From: Ampelomyces quisqualis
Lineage: Eukaryota > Ascomycota > Dothideomycetes > Pleosporales > Phaeosphaeriaceae
Assembly: GCA_018398575.1 (NCBI GenBank)
Contig: JAGTXZ010000005.1
Location: 1,302,001-1,366,000 of the forward strand
Direction of reading: 5' to 3'
Length of the DNA: 64,000 nt
A program made the translations under genes and the position numbers. The notes under the pieces were generated by a model. The model saw nothing but the letters and a program-made list of their open reading frames with translations, was not told the origin of the DNA and made no database searches. Below, piece by piece: positions 28,019 to 40,559 of the stretch. Each line of letters opens with the position of its first letter. Position 1 is the first letter of the stretch.

Positions 28019-29730
28019 TGTATAAACTATCTTGTTAGCAAATAGGTAATAACTAAGTATAAAGGCAATTTGTAACATAATATCCTAGTATATAAATATA
28101 TGTTAGTTAGGTTAGAGGTTTAGTAACCTAGATGTAATTGCTACGTCCTCTTATATCTATACGTTATCTTATAGCCTAGATTAAATGTTTAATATAGCCT
28201 ACTGCTACTAGCGCTCTAATTAGAACTATAGCTATAAATATAGCTTGTATAGCTATGTGTTAGTAAAGAGGCTGTTAACGTTACCTAATGTGCATTTTAT
28301 TCTTTGCAGCTACAATATAAACGCTAGTGCAAGAAGAGAACTAAAGGGCTCTACTATATTATTCCTATTAGTGTTAGCACGTGTATGCTATTTAGCTACG
28401 TGTAGCCTACTACTTTGCGTCTGCTATTTCTAAACTAAAGAGTTTACTAGCGTGCTATCTACTTGCTATCTTAAACAGCTTGTCCTATTCTTGTATATAT
28501 ACTAATATTAGGCCTATTTACTCTATTACTTTATATTTAGCTAGAGTGTAGTTGCGTTTACATAAAGTGTTACTGTATAAAGCAGGTACTGTATTGTCTA
28601 GAGTAGTATCTATTGCGTTACAGCTATTAAGGCTATACTATTATATTATAGTATTAGGAGTTATAACTAGTGTATTGTTAGGTAGCAGGTAGCAACGCGT
28701 CTAGCATTAAGCACTGTATTTAACAAGTTCTGCGTACGTCTTAGTGTAAAAGCTATATAGTATGTATATACAATCTATTACTAATTTGTTTATATATAAC
28801 TCTATAGTTTAAATATAAGAAGACTAAGTATGCAAAAACAGTATTAATATTAGTTACGTAGTATTAAGGTAGTTACTAGCAGCATCTATTCTGTACTACA
28901 CAGTCTATTGTCTATAGTAGTCTACTAAAGTCTACTATAGCTAACAGTTACTTAACCTGTGTATAGAACTATGCTAACAGTTGTAGGCGCAATAACTAAT
29001 ATTTTTCTTTCTTTTTATATTTCTTATTACTCTAACAACTGTTATGTTATTACACTAGAGCTTACTTATTAACAACTAGATTAGTTAGGCGATAACATAG
29101 CTTAATAAAGATTAATATTAATAATAATCTTTACGCTAAAAAATATTAACACTCTAGAATAAATAAGTTACTGCGCGTTTAGAATATATATAGTAAAACC
29201 TAAACACTTAAAAAGGTAAGTATACTTGCAAGTAGACACGTACAAGGTTTAAAAGTATAAAAAAAATAGACTAGTAGCTCTAGCAGCCTAATATACAACC
29301 TGTACTAAGGTAGCTAGGCTTAGTACAGATAGAAGTAGGTAGAATAGTGTACTATATATACTATAGGTAAGACTAGTAACAGGTGTAGGCAATTACTTAA
29401 CAGTAAGAAATAATAAGTATAATTTATATACAGTGTTAACTAATGTTCTAAGTAGCTAGTATATTTAATCTTTTCTAGTTTTAAAATACCTGCAGATCTA
29501 ATTTATATTCTTTCTCTAGCACAGTATAGAATAGTTGTCTACTAGAGACTACTGTTTTAACTTACTCTAATATGTAAATACAATAGGGGCTAAATAGTAA
29601 TAAAGACTGTGAACAAACTGCTATATATTAAACGCATCTACGTACTGCTTACTCTTAAACTATTAGTGCTAATAGAGTATATAATAGCCTTGCTAGCTAG
29701 CTACTCTCTGCCTTTTGCTATATATACGTT

Positions 29731-30033
29731 TTCCTAACCTTAAAACTAGAGATAAATTTACCTATGTGTCTCTAGTCTTAGAGTTAAGGTAACAGTCTTT
29801 TGTTAAAATATATACAAAACCTAGTATTATTTTTATCTATTATATACTTGCGCCTCCTTACACTTTCCTAACTTTAAAACTAAAGATAAATTTACTTATA
29901 TGTCTCTAGTCTTAGAGTTAAAGTAACAGTCTTTTGTTAAAACATATATAGAACTTAGTATTATTTTTATCTATTATACACTTGCGCCTTCTTACACTTT
30001 CCTAACTTTAAAACTAAAGATAAATTTACCTAT
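29731..30033. repeat. 134-bp tandem repeat (copy 2)
   Basis: Identical to the array at 8,613-8,915, offset 21,118. Confidence 0.85.
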
Positions 30034-32077
30034 ATGCTTATGTTTATAGCTGCTTCTTAATATGTAACTTATACTCTTAATTTAATATTACTATCTTTAT
30101 ATATATATTCTTTGTAAGTTTAAAAGACTTAATTCTTTATTATATTTTTATTCTTACAAAACTAAAACTATACCTATTACGTCTATATGTTTATGTAGTT
30201 TAAAAATCTAGAACTAAGCTTTACTATGTTGTTAGCACTATACCTACGCTACTTCTTAGCCTACTAGTATAAAAGCAAATTTATGTCCTAAATAGACTCT
30301 TTAGTAACTATTTAGACGTTGTAGCTTAACTAAGATACTTTATAACGTGTTTAATAATAAGGATCTTTATAACAATAGCTATAATAGTATCCTAATGCGC
30401 ATATTAACAACTTAGCCTAACTTAAGAGTACTATTATTACAATAACTTTATTATGTCCTGCAATACTATTACTTAACTAAGATACCTTATAGCGTGTTTA
30501 AAAGCAAGGATCTCTATAACAACAGCTACAATAGCATTTTAATACGCATATTAACAACTTAGCTTAACTTAAGAGCGCTGTTATTGCAACAACTTTGTTA
30601 TATCCTATAATACATATTAACAACTTAGCCTAACTTAAGAACGCAATTCTTATACTGTTAGGTAACTAAAAGATATTAGAGATATAACTACAATTTACAT
30701 GCTTTTGTCTATATATTATTATAGGCAAAAATTAAAGATAACGTAGAGTTGCAGTTGTTTGTTAGGATATTTCTATTCTAGCACTCTTATTAGGCTCTTT
30801 AACAGTAAAGCCTACTTAAGCAGCTGTAACCTCTCTTATACTATATACAATGCATTTCTGTTAGACCCTATAAGTAGTAATCTAATGTCTAGATATTAAG
30901 ATATCCTAACTACAACTTATATAACATTAAGTCTCCTATTCTTACTAAGCTTTATTACAGCTTTAAGAACTTCTATTAACATAAAGAAGTTACGCGCATT
31001 AAACTTATTTATACTAAGATGCTGCTAGCTAGTAACAAAAAGAATACTTACTACGCTAGTAGGCACAACTAAGACTTTAAAGGACACCTATATAAATTAA
31101 AACAATAGGCCTATATTTGTTTGTCTTAGAGACGCTTAGTAGAGAAGAATATACATAAGAGGTAACGCGTAATACTTTATAAATCTTATGCATAGTGTAT
31201 AAGGCAGTAAACACTTTAAACGTATTAATCTCTATAATTAGGCTCTTCTAATAACTAGCAGCTATAGTTACGTTACACTATTAGCAACTATTCTTTACTA
31301 GAGAATACTACTAGTGCTGCACGTAACCTACTACTATAGTAGGCTCTTTTAACTACTAGTAGCTATAGTTGCGTTGCACTGTTAGTAACTATTATTTACT
31401 AGAAAATACTACTAGTACTGCACGCAACCTACTACTGCAGCAAGCTCTTTTAATAACTAGTAGCTATAGTTACGTTGCACTATCTATAACTATTACTTAC
31501 TAGAAAGTACTATTAGCGTTAATTGTAAGCTATTTACTATAATAGGCACTTAAAGCAACTAATTAGTGCTATAATAATACTAGCATAGGTTTAAGGCTAA
31601 GTTTAGATTTTATTTTATATTAAATGCTATAAGTAGCTACTAGAGTATTAGCATGCGCAAGTGTATTATCTTTACTATATTAGACAGTAGATTACTTATT
31701 GTAAATACATCTAGTTTCTACTGTTATTCTACTACTATAATATTAAGCCTATATTACCTAGTTTATAGATAGGTTAAGGTCTAACGCTTAACTAGCAATA
31801 TAGTTATGCCTAGACTATTATAAAACGTATTAAGGTTTGCAAACATAAGGCATTGTTTTTATATTTAACACTATAATAACTTACTATATAGGCTACTAGA
31901 GCCTTTTGCTGCTATATACAACTAAATAATATAACTAATATTCTCTTAATAACGCAAAAACACCTAGACAGTAACAAAACTAAATACACTAGCTATAACT
32001 ACGCGCATAATAGGTATCTGCAATAGAAAACTCTTAAGGCAGCTCTAAATAACTAGCCTATAGAGTTGCAGGCAGCC

Positions 32078-33323
32078 TGCGTTAATATTACTAACAACAT
32101 AATTTGCAAAACTACACGTTAACTTTAGCAACAGCTACCTAAATACAATAGCTGCAAAATACTAGAGTTTAATAATAGATAGCTTACTATATATAAATAA
32201 TAACACAGCGTATAGTTATATAAACAGTTTGCAAAAACAGTAGGTAACTATAGTAGTATAACAGTTAAGGACACTAAGCTTATAATAGAAGAGATTTGCA
32301 ACATAGTAAGTAGATACGCGCCTAAGAATTTATATAATATAGACAAGGCTAGTATATACTAGAAACACTTGCCCTAATATACGTTAGCAGACAATCTAAA
32401 AGCTAGACCTAGACTAAATAGAGAGTATATAACTAGTGTACTATATATAAATATAGATAGCTTAGACTAAGTGCTTCTATAGTTTATAGAATTCTTAAAC
32501 TATATAACTTGTATAGATAGTAAGAAAAACCTAAACATCTATAGTCTTAGTTGTGTCTATTAAGATAATGATTCTACTTAGATAGACACTAATATTATAC
32601 TAGAATAGCTAAAATAGTTTAATAACTGCATAAATAGATAAGTATTATTACTAATTAACAGGTTCCTGCCTTACAAACACGCAGTAGCTAAGCTTTAGAT
32701 AAGCTACTAATTACTGTAGAACGTTTAGTATATACAGTATTAATATACTATAGGCTTATTATAGCAATAGAGGTTATAATGCTTACTAATACAATAGAGT
32801 TATATTTCTGCCTGCAAGTAGTACAACATTATACTAACTAATAGACTAAAGTATTACCTGCGCATAGAAGGCTAAAGTCTACGCCTATTTTCTACACTTT
32901 GTAGTAAAGAAAAGTATAATAGGCAAATATCCTACTAAGACAATAGATATTATCTACGCTATTTACTAAGAGTGTTACGCGTAGTATAATAAGATAAGAG
33001 CTAAGACTATATATAGTAGCTAGTAGATCTTAACATATCTAAACATATACTACAACCTATAGCTATATATAGCTAACTTCTAAAAGACTTACTATAAGCT
33101 TAATAATTTAGTTAACTAGCTTGAAGACATGCGCGTTGTTAATAGTATAGACGTTAAGAGCTTTATTAAGTTACTTAAAGAGCGCAATCCTAACTATAAA
33201 GATCTAGCCTACCTCTTAGACTACCTTATTGCAATATATAGCCAAAATAAGATAGAGAAGAACTATAAAGTACTATTGCTCCTTAGACTATTACACTGCA
33301 AAGTTACAGACATAATAGATTAA
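32078..33323 (+). pseudogene. Pogo/Fot1-like transposase remnant (copy 2)
   Basis: Identical to 10,960-12,205. It lies in the interior of the complete giant element and is the best candidate for a relative of the enzyme that moved it, but it is catalytically dead and full of stops. Confidence 0.45.
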
Positions 33324-36300
33324 CTGCAGGTGTATATAGGTTAGTAAGAGTTTACTACAAATAATAGGCAATATATTAATAAGCTAGGAGTACTGTAATA
33401 GGCAACTATAAAATGGATAGCTATAGAGCTGCAAGACAGACGCTAAAAAGATATATACAACTAGGTAGTAAGACTACGCTAATGCAAACACAAGAATACT
33501 ATATACCTAAAATAAGATAACGCTAGGCTGTTTACAAGCGTAAAAACTAAGAGTAATGTTATAGTATAGTTATAGTTAGAAAAGCGTAATAATACTATAC
33601 TTAACTAGAACAAGAATAGCTATTGCACAAATTATCCTATAGGGCCTATAATCTCTAGTATTTTAGCTAGCGCATTAACTAAAATAATTAGACAATATTA
33701 GCCTAGTAAACACTAAAATTAAGAATAATTACTTAGCACTAACTATATTAGGCTAAAGACTAGATTAATAATTTAAAGCTGTAGCACACAATCTATACAA
33801 CTAAAAGAGCAGGGTTATTAAGAAATTATATACGTATAGTAACATCTAGGCAGGACAGCAGCGTAGGAAGTTAAGCACCCTAGCATACTAGCACTAAGCA
33901 GAGACACTATACTACAAGACATGTTAATAAGAGACAAGGCTATTATATAAGAATACAAGACAATAGATAATAATAGTATTCTTTATAAGATACTGCGTAC
34001 TGCACAATTTGCAACATTAGTTACTAATACTAAGAGAGAATACTTAAACATAGGAATACTACTATATTAATAGCAAACTTAGCATTAAAAAGAGGAAACT
34101 AATCTTCTTATAAACAAATCTATAGAATATAGAGCAGAATTATCTAGTTAAAAACACAAACGTCTTAAACTAACATTAAGATATATAACAGAAGCAGGCT
34201 GCTATATACTTTCTTACTAGCTATAAGCTACGTGCACTATAGAGATCTATTAACTACTATCTACGCTAATAGCACACAGTCTAAAGCGTTAGATATACTA
34301 ACAGACAATATAGAATTATAATAGAATAACATAGTGCAAAAGAATAAAAGGTAATAGACAGCTTCTCTTGCTAATAGGACTACAGACGCATAAAAAACTT
34401 CTCTATAATTCTACGTAAACTGCTAGACGCTAGTATACAACTTAAATATTCTAACGCAGCCTTATTGTGTAACTTATCTACTACAATAGTACTAGTAAGT
34501 TTAGCTAAGTTTACCTGCTAGACTAAAGAAAGTACTACTAATATAATATACAAGAGGTAAGTTGCCTACATTATAATGTAAAAACATAGAAGGTAAGAAT
34601 TTTGCTTAGTGCTACATAGTATCCTATAGTACTATATAGTAGACCTATCTACTATAATAGTACTAGTAGGTTTAGCTAAGTTTACTTACTAGACTAAAGA
34701 AAGTACTACTAACATAATATATAAAAGGTAAGTTGCCTACACTATAATATAAAAACTTAGAAGGTAAGAAATTTGCTTAGTACTATATAGTGTCTTACAG
34801 TACTATATAGTGCTGCACTAAGAATAACACACAGTAAGAGGCACTTCTCTAGAATACACTTTTACTTACTTTAAAGATATAATATAACGTATTAGCGCTA
34901 GGTAAGAGGCTATATAATGCTAGGACAAAACTCTGCTTACTTTTACTTGCACCTATAATTTAACTTACTACTATAACTATATAATACTGCGTTACTACTA
35001 TAAATATACTATAACTACATAATAATAACAATAGTACTACAACACAAAGATATGTAATTTTCTATATTACGTTTACTACACTACGCTATATATTACAACA
35101 CTATTACAAGTAAGTATATAACACAAGCACACTTATACACACTAACTAAGCTGTAGCTATTCTACTGTTCTTACACTTACCTGCACTATTCTTAACTATT
35201 ACACGTAATATATTATATAATGCGCGCGTTATAGAATTGCAACAATAAGTATAAGTAGTAGCTACCTTAATTAAATAAATAGTACATAAGTAATGCAAAG
35301 ACAATAACTACTAATAACGTATTGCAGGTAATTATAAGAATAGGCTACAATATTAATATAGTAGACTAGCGTATATAAGTTAAAGAGATAACAGATTTTA
35401 TCTAGTATAAGAATATATATAACAAGATTAAATAAGTACATCTATAGGCTAACTACTTAAAGATAATGCGCAGCCTAATAATAGATAAATAGCTTAAGTA
35501 TACTGTATACTCTAGACTAACTAACAGTAGCATACTAAGAGAATTCTACAAAGCAACAGCTAGCGCTATATAGAAGAAGATAATCTTAGAAATTTAAGAC
35601 TACAGCAACAAAGTTAAAGCTAAACATATAAAAAGATAGCTAACGCTTATAAACTTAGAACTAGAACGCACACAGTTAGTATTAGTAGTCTTAAGTTCTT
35701 CTACTGCTTTAGTAACCTAGCTAATAGGCCTTACTACAATAACAACTAAACTATTACTTAATAATATTAATATCTATATTATAGACAGCGTACATTATTA
35801 AACTACCTAGACCTTTCTACTTTTAAGGCTAATAATAGCTGCACGTTAACAGCAGCTTAAAGACAGTAACTTTAAGATAAAGCTATAACATCTTAAATAC
35901 AGTGCACTTATTAAACACCTATTATAACTAAAATTTATAGACTAGTATATAGTTAGAACTTTAAAGATATTTAACGCGTTAGCGCTCCGCCTAATTACTA
36001 ATAATAATAATCTAGCTGTAACTATTAACTTATATATTAAGATAAGAAGCCTTAAGAGCATTACAATTAAATGCTAGACTCTAGTATAAGACAAAGTTAA
36101 GCCTAGTAGTAATACAACTTAGAACAGTATATAAATAATAATAGCTAACTATATAATATAGTGTACTTTACTTTAAGTAGCAATAGCAATATTATAAACC
36201 TAGTAGGTACTACTAGAGACAAGAGGTAAAAGCGCCTCTACTTAGAGCTTAACAATAACACTAAAGACAATAACTATAAATAACAAAAGATAATAAGAGC

Positions 36301-37861
36301 GCTAGTAGACCTAGCTTATAAACTATTAACAAAACCTAAAGCAAATAGTAGCAAACGCTTTAATAGATAAAGTAGGAGTAAGAAGAAGAAGTATAATAGC
36401 CTAGACATACGCATTAAGACTCTAACTACTAAAATTAAGCGCCTAGAAAAGTAGAACAACAGCACTACAAAGAAAGTAGAGAGAAGTAGAGATAAAGATG
36501 CTGCGTAAACACAAAATAACGTAACATCTACGCTAATTACTACACCTAGACAAAAACGCAAGAGTGCTATAAAAAAATAATAGAAGTTGCTAGAAAAAGA
36601 TACTTACTCTAGTAGTAAAGAAGAATAAAAAAAGTATAATAAAGGTAACAAAAATAAGAATAAAGAGCTCTAGTTAGCAAAACAACTTGCGTTAGAAGAA
36701 AGGCTACAGCTCTAAGCTTTACTAAACGCAAGGTAAGTGCACTATAAAGAGCCTACAACTATAATCTACGCAACTAATATATAAGATAAGACAGCAGATA
36801 AACTATAAGCTTAAATTAAAGTAGTAATAGAACACTGCTAAGAGAACAAATAGCAGAAAGCAGCTAACTTCTTTAGATCTTTACTAGAAGACTTTAAAGA
36901 TAACGCGCCTATAATACTACATTTATTATAAGGACTAACAGTCCTATTTATAGTATACTAACTAACAGAAGCTTATATACTTTACAAAAAAAGAGCTATC
37001 TTTAAATAATAGCAGTATATTTAAGAATATAATAAGTATAAGAAAAATAAAATTAGCTATACTTATAATAATTATAAGGTATACGCACTTTAAGAACTAG
37101 ACTAAAGTGCAAAAGAACTAATTAAAGAATAAAACTAGTTAATATAGAGCTAAAGACAATAGTAAAGAATAGTGCCTTATAACAAACTAATAGACATTTC
37201 TATATATATACAAAAAAAACCCTTTCATGCTAGAAAAGCTATAGTTAGTAGCATCTATAGTAAGTAGATAGAGCTGCGCACTAGCTGCATAGAAGGCTAA
37301 AATTATTACTATAGGCCTCTGCAAATCTAAATAGTACAACTTAAAAGACTCTTTTATACTCTATATCTGCTTTATAGACTATACTCTCTTATAAAGTATA
37401 GGCGCACTAACAGTAAACAAAAAAATAGAGATAAAGATTAATCTACAAGTTAAACAGCACCTTATAGTGTCTAACTAAAACGTTCTACTACGCAAATTTA
37501 CAAAGAATAGTAAGAAGTATATAGAGACAGTTCTATAGTACATTTAAGAACGCTACATGCTAAAAGTCTACCCAAATACAACTACGCACTATCTAGTACT
37601 ATCTGCTAGCTAATTTATAATTATATACAGCTATATAATACTAGTAAAACGCATACTTAATAAATACTAAACTATAAGACTTATAACTATACGCAAAATA
37701 TTATTAAAAGGTAGTAAAGTAAGCGTAAGAGATACTCTTAATATTCTTAGCTATATAGTAATATAGAAACGTATTATCTTTAACAAGTTTTATAACTGCA
37801 AATCTAAGAATACTATTATAAGTAACTTATACAAGACTATTTAAAGCAAGAACTATAGTTA

Positions 37862-38707
37862 CGTTAGGAAAATTTAAGATTAATCTGATTAGCCTGATTG
37901 CCGCAACCTGCGGCAGCCTAACAGCAATACTGTCTACTAGACAATTTGCCAAAGTTGCCCTACTTACTTCTAGTCGCTAGCGACCTGACAGCAACCTGAC
38001 AGCGACCTGATAGAGTCGCCAGATCTAACAGAGTCGCTAGTGTCGCTAATGTCGCCAATTTTACTCACGTAACTGTATTGCTGTATTTTCATGATTACGT
38101 AAGTAACCTAAAAATACAAAATATAGAGCGGAAGTCCCTCTTTAAAATGCACTATTCAGATTTTTTTTAGCTACTCTAGTTATTGAGATATAGCGCGTTA
38201 AAGTTATAAACTTTTTTAAAAAAACTTTAAAGGACGTTCAACACAGTAGATCTCAACGCCCACACTATAATATATTAAATTAAAATAGTCCTAGAGTAAC
38301 ATCTATACTTTAGTTACTATTTCTTTAAAAAAAAATATAATATATTATCTAGTTAAAGTGCTAGAGCTTTAGCGAAAACAAGCCTTGGCAAAGAATATTA
38401 AAAAGTTACAAACTTCACTGCCGTGCATCTTAGCAACTAGAGCAGCTATAAAAATTCTAAATAGTGCGTTTTAAAGAGGGAATTAAGCTCTATATTTTAG
38501 GTTTTTAGAATAATTACGTAATCGCGCGGGTGGGGCAGGTGGGTCCAGTAGATCAGGTAGATCAATTTGGGCGTTTTTGTCTAATTAGGCGGCCAGAACA
38601 AATAGGGGTAGCTAGGCACCGTAGACTATGGTCAAAAACTGTCTGGTCGACTGTTCCAACAATGTTGCTAATGTCGCAGATGTCGCTAACGTTGTGTTTT
38701 CCTAACG
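37862..38707. mobile_element. Small non-autonomous element, intact insertion
   Basis: 846 bp bounded by CGTTAGGAAAA and TTTTCCTAACG and flanked by TA on both sides, a matched target duplication. It sits inside the giant element and interrupts its long plus-strand frame. It contains a further nested palindromic element (38,094-38,522). A 77-codon open stretch across its right half (38,530-38,763) is not a gene: it crosses the element end and is absent from the sister copy. Confidence 0.75.
38094..38522. mobile_element. Nested 429-bp fold-back MITE (copy 2)
   Basis: Same length and ends as 16,976-17,404. Identical up to 38,156, then diverged. No coding capacity. Confidence 0.7.
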
Positions 38708-40559
38708 TATTAGTAGAAGGCCTAGGCCCTCTTAGGTACACTAATAGAGAAGAGTCTCTATAAGATACTTATTTTTGTCTTCTTAGCGCTTAGCAAACTG
38801 CAAGACAATAAGAACTTCTTAAACTAGTACTGTCTTACAGGCAAGAAGAATAATATAGACAGTTCTAAACTATTTACTACTACTAACTCTATATACGTAA
38901 GCATTAAGAAAATTGTAGATACAAAAGAAATAAGAAAGATATTAGGCCTAGTTATAGCAAAGAGCTAGGACACCTACTTATCTAAAGTATAAGAAAGAGT
39001 TAAAAACGTGCTTAATTCTCTTAAGTATATAGCGCTTATAGCGTTAGAAGAGAAGATTGCAGTAAGGTTTATACTGCGTTAAACTCTAGTTACGCAAGAC
39101 CTATAGAGCTAAAAGATTTTAAGTATTAAGGGTAACTTCTTAACATTCTACTAGCTATACTAAATAGATAACTTCTAATTGCTTATAGCTAACGCAATAA
39201 CAAGATACAAGATAGTACTACTATAAAAAGAGCTAAATAGCGCAGAAGCTAAGAGCGTATACATATTTAACTGCACTAAGATATAGAGTATTATAATATT
39301 TCTAATACTAGCCTAGCTTAAGGCTGCGCTATTTAAAAGCAAAGGAAGTAAGAAAACTAAGTAGTTTACATTAACGTATATCTAATAGCACTTCTAGCAG
39401 CTAGACAAAGGAATATTTGCTAACAACTTTAACTTACTACTTGTATATAGTATAAAGTATAAGGTAATTAAGCTAAAAGCTAAAAGAACCTATATTAAAA
39501 CTAGACCTAATCTTAATTAGAAGAGCTTAGCAGATAATTAAACAGTACTACGTAACGTTTAGGCTAAAATCTTTATTAGCTTATACAAACTATGTATACA
39601 ACTAGTGCTTTAGATAGAGCTTTAAAAAAAATTTAGTAAAGATGTAGTTTATCTACTAAGGAGAGGAATGCTAAAGTCTAAAATAGACGCTGTATTAGCA
39701 AAATAGAAGGACCTAGACTTAACATTTATTTTAGTAGCGTTAATAGCGTTTGCAAAAGCTATTACGCTAATTAAAGCAAATAAGGTTATAATTGCAGAGC
39801 CTTAAGACAAACAGGGCACCTAAGACTAATTTATATTTAGGGTATATTAACTAGGCTAGCTAGTAGATGTATGTAAAGGCATTATTTTATATAACCTAGA
39901 AAGTAATCTAGAAACAAAAGTTCTAAAGAAGCAGAATGTAAAAACATTGTTGCGCAGTAGTCTGTAAGGTGTAACAATAGAAAGAGAAGAGATTAAGTAG
40001 AATTATAATAAGAAAATTCCTATAAAGCTTAAGAAGCTAGTATAAATTAAGTAAATTAAGTAGTAGAACTGCAGAGTATAGTACACTACTGTGTAAAGCT
40101 GTAGAATAAAAAACGCTTAAGTAAATACGTAGCCTAGTCTTAAAAGTATAAGAATACAAAAAGTATTGCAAAAGAAGTATATACGTAGACATAACGCAAA
40201 ATTAATTTAAAGTGTAAGGATAGTGTAGATTTGCAGCAAAACCTAAACTAAGTAACAGCGCTATTAAAGAAATTACTTTAGACTTAAACTATAGTTAAGC
40301 ATAGTTAAAAACAGGCTACTAACTAGTAATATAGTTGTGCAGATAGTGCAAAGCTATATTAAACATAAGAACTACAAACTATTTTGCAAAAGAGTTCTAT
40401 AAGCTAGGCTGCTAATAATAGTATACTAGGCATTACTATTATTGCTTAGCACAGCAGAGCACAGTTAAGAACTGTCTAGTAGCTAGTAGTACAGTTGTAT
40501 TAATAGTGTTGCTAATATTGCAGATGTTGCTAACGTTATGTTTTCCTAACGTAAGGACT

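Larger units (their letters stand above)
21119..38156. repeat. Tandem unit, copy 2 (identical part)
   Basis: This is the second copy of 1-17,038. Copy 2 keeps the original continuation: after the small element at 37,862-38,707 the giant element runs on to its right end at 40,551. Copy 1 lacks that continuation and passes straight into gypsy sequence. Identity of the copies in heavily mutated DNA means the duplication came after the mutation phase, or the assembly repeated the segment. Confidence 0.93.
35318..40210 (+). pseudogene. Decayed large coding region split by a small transposon
   Basis: The left part (35,318-37,861) equals 14,200-16,743. Removing the small element with one TA copy joins the codon series TAT-AGT-TA to T-TAG-TAG-AAG and keeps the same frame. 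That frame is then readable to about 40,210, again with only TAG/TAA-type interruptions. Downstream segments include KKIVDTKEIRKILGL near 38,910. The total would exceed 1,200 codons. I recognise no domain; the long helical, Lys-rich composition does not identify it. Position just inside the right terminus fits a transposon-encoded protein. Confidence 0.4.
21529..40551. mobile_element. Giant TIR DNA transposon, complete copy (about 19.0 kb)
   Basis: The left end at 21,529 reads TA|CGTTAGGAAAA and the right end at 40,551 reads TTTTCCTAACG|TA. This gives an 11-bp terminal inverted repeat and a TA target duplication. Short GTGTT-type repeats lie inside the left end and related GTTGCTAA-type repeats inside the right end. 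The interior holds a pogo/CENP-B-like transposase remnant (32,078-33,323), an unidentified decayed minus-strand protein (25,318-28,018), a long decayed plus-strand frame (35,318-40,210) and four minisatellites. A TA duplication fits Tc1/mariner/pogo-type insertion. The size is far above the usual 1-3 kb of that superfamily, so it may be a cargo-carrying or composite element. Assignment of one transposase to the termini is inference. Confidence 0.55.

Noticed and set aside
411..40551. Starship-type element with a tyrosine-recombinase captain
   Set aside because: No DUF3435-like motif was seen at either end, and the termini are inverted repeats with TA duplication, unlike Starships.
21529..40551. 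Helitron
   Set aside because: Inverted termini and target duplication are present; no Rep or Pif1 helicase motif was recognised.
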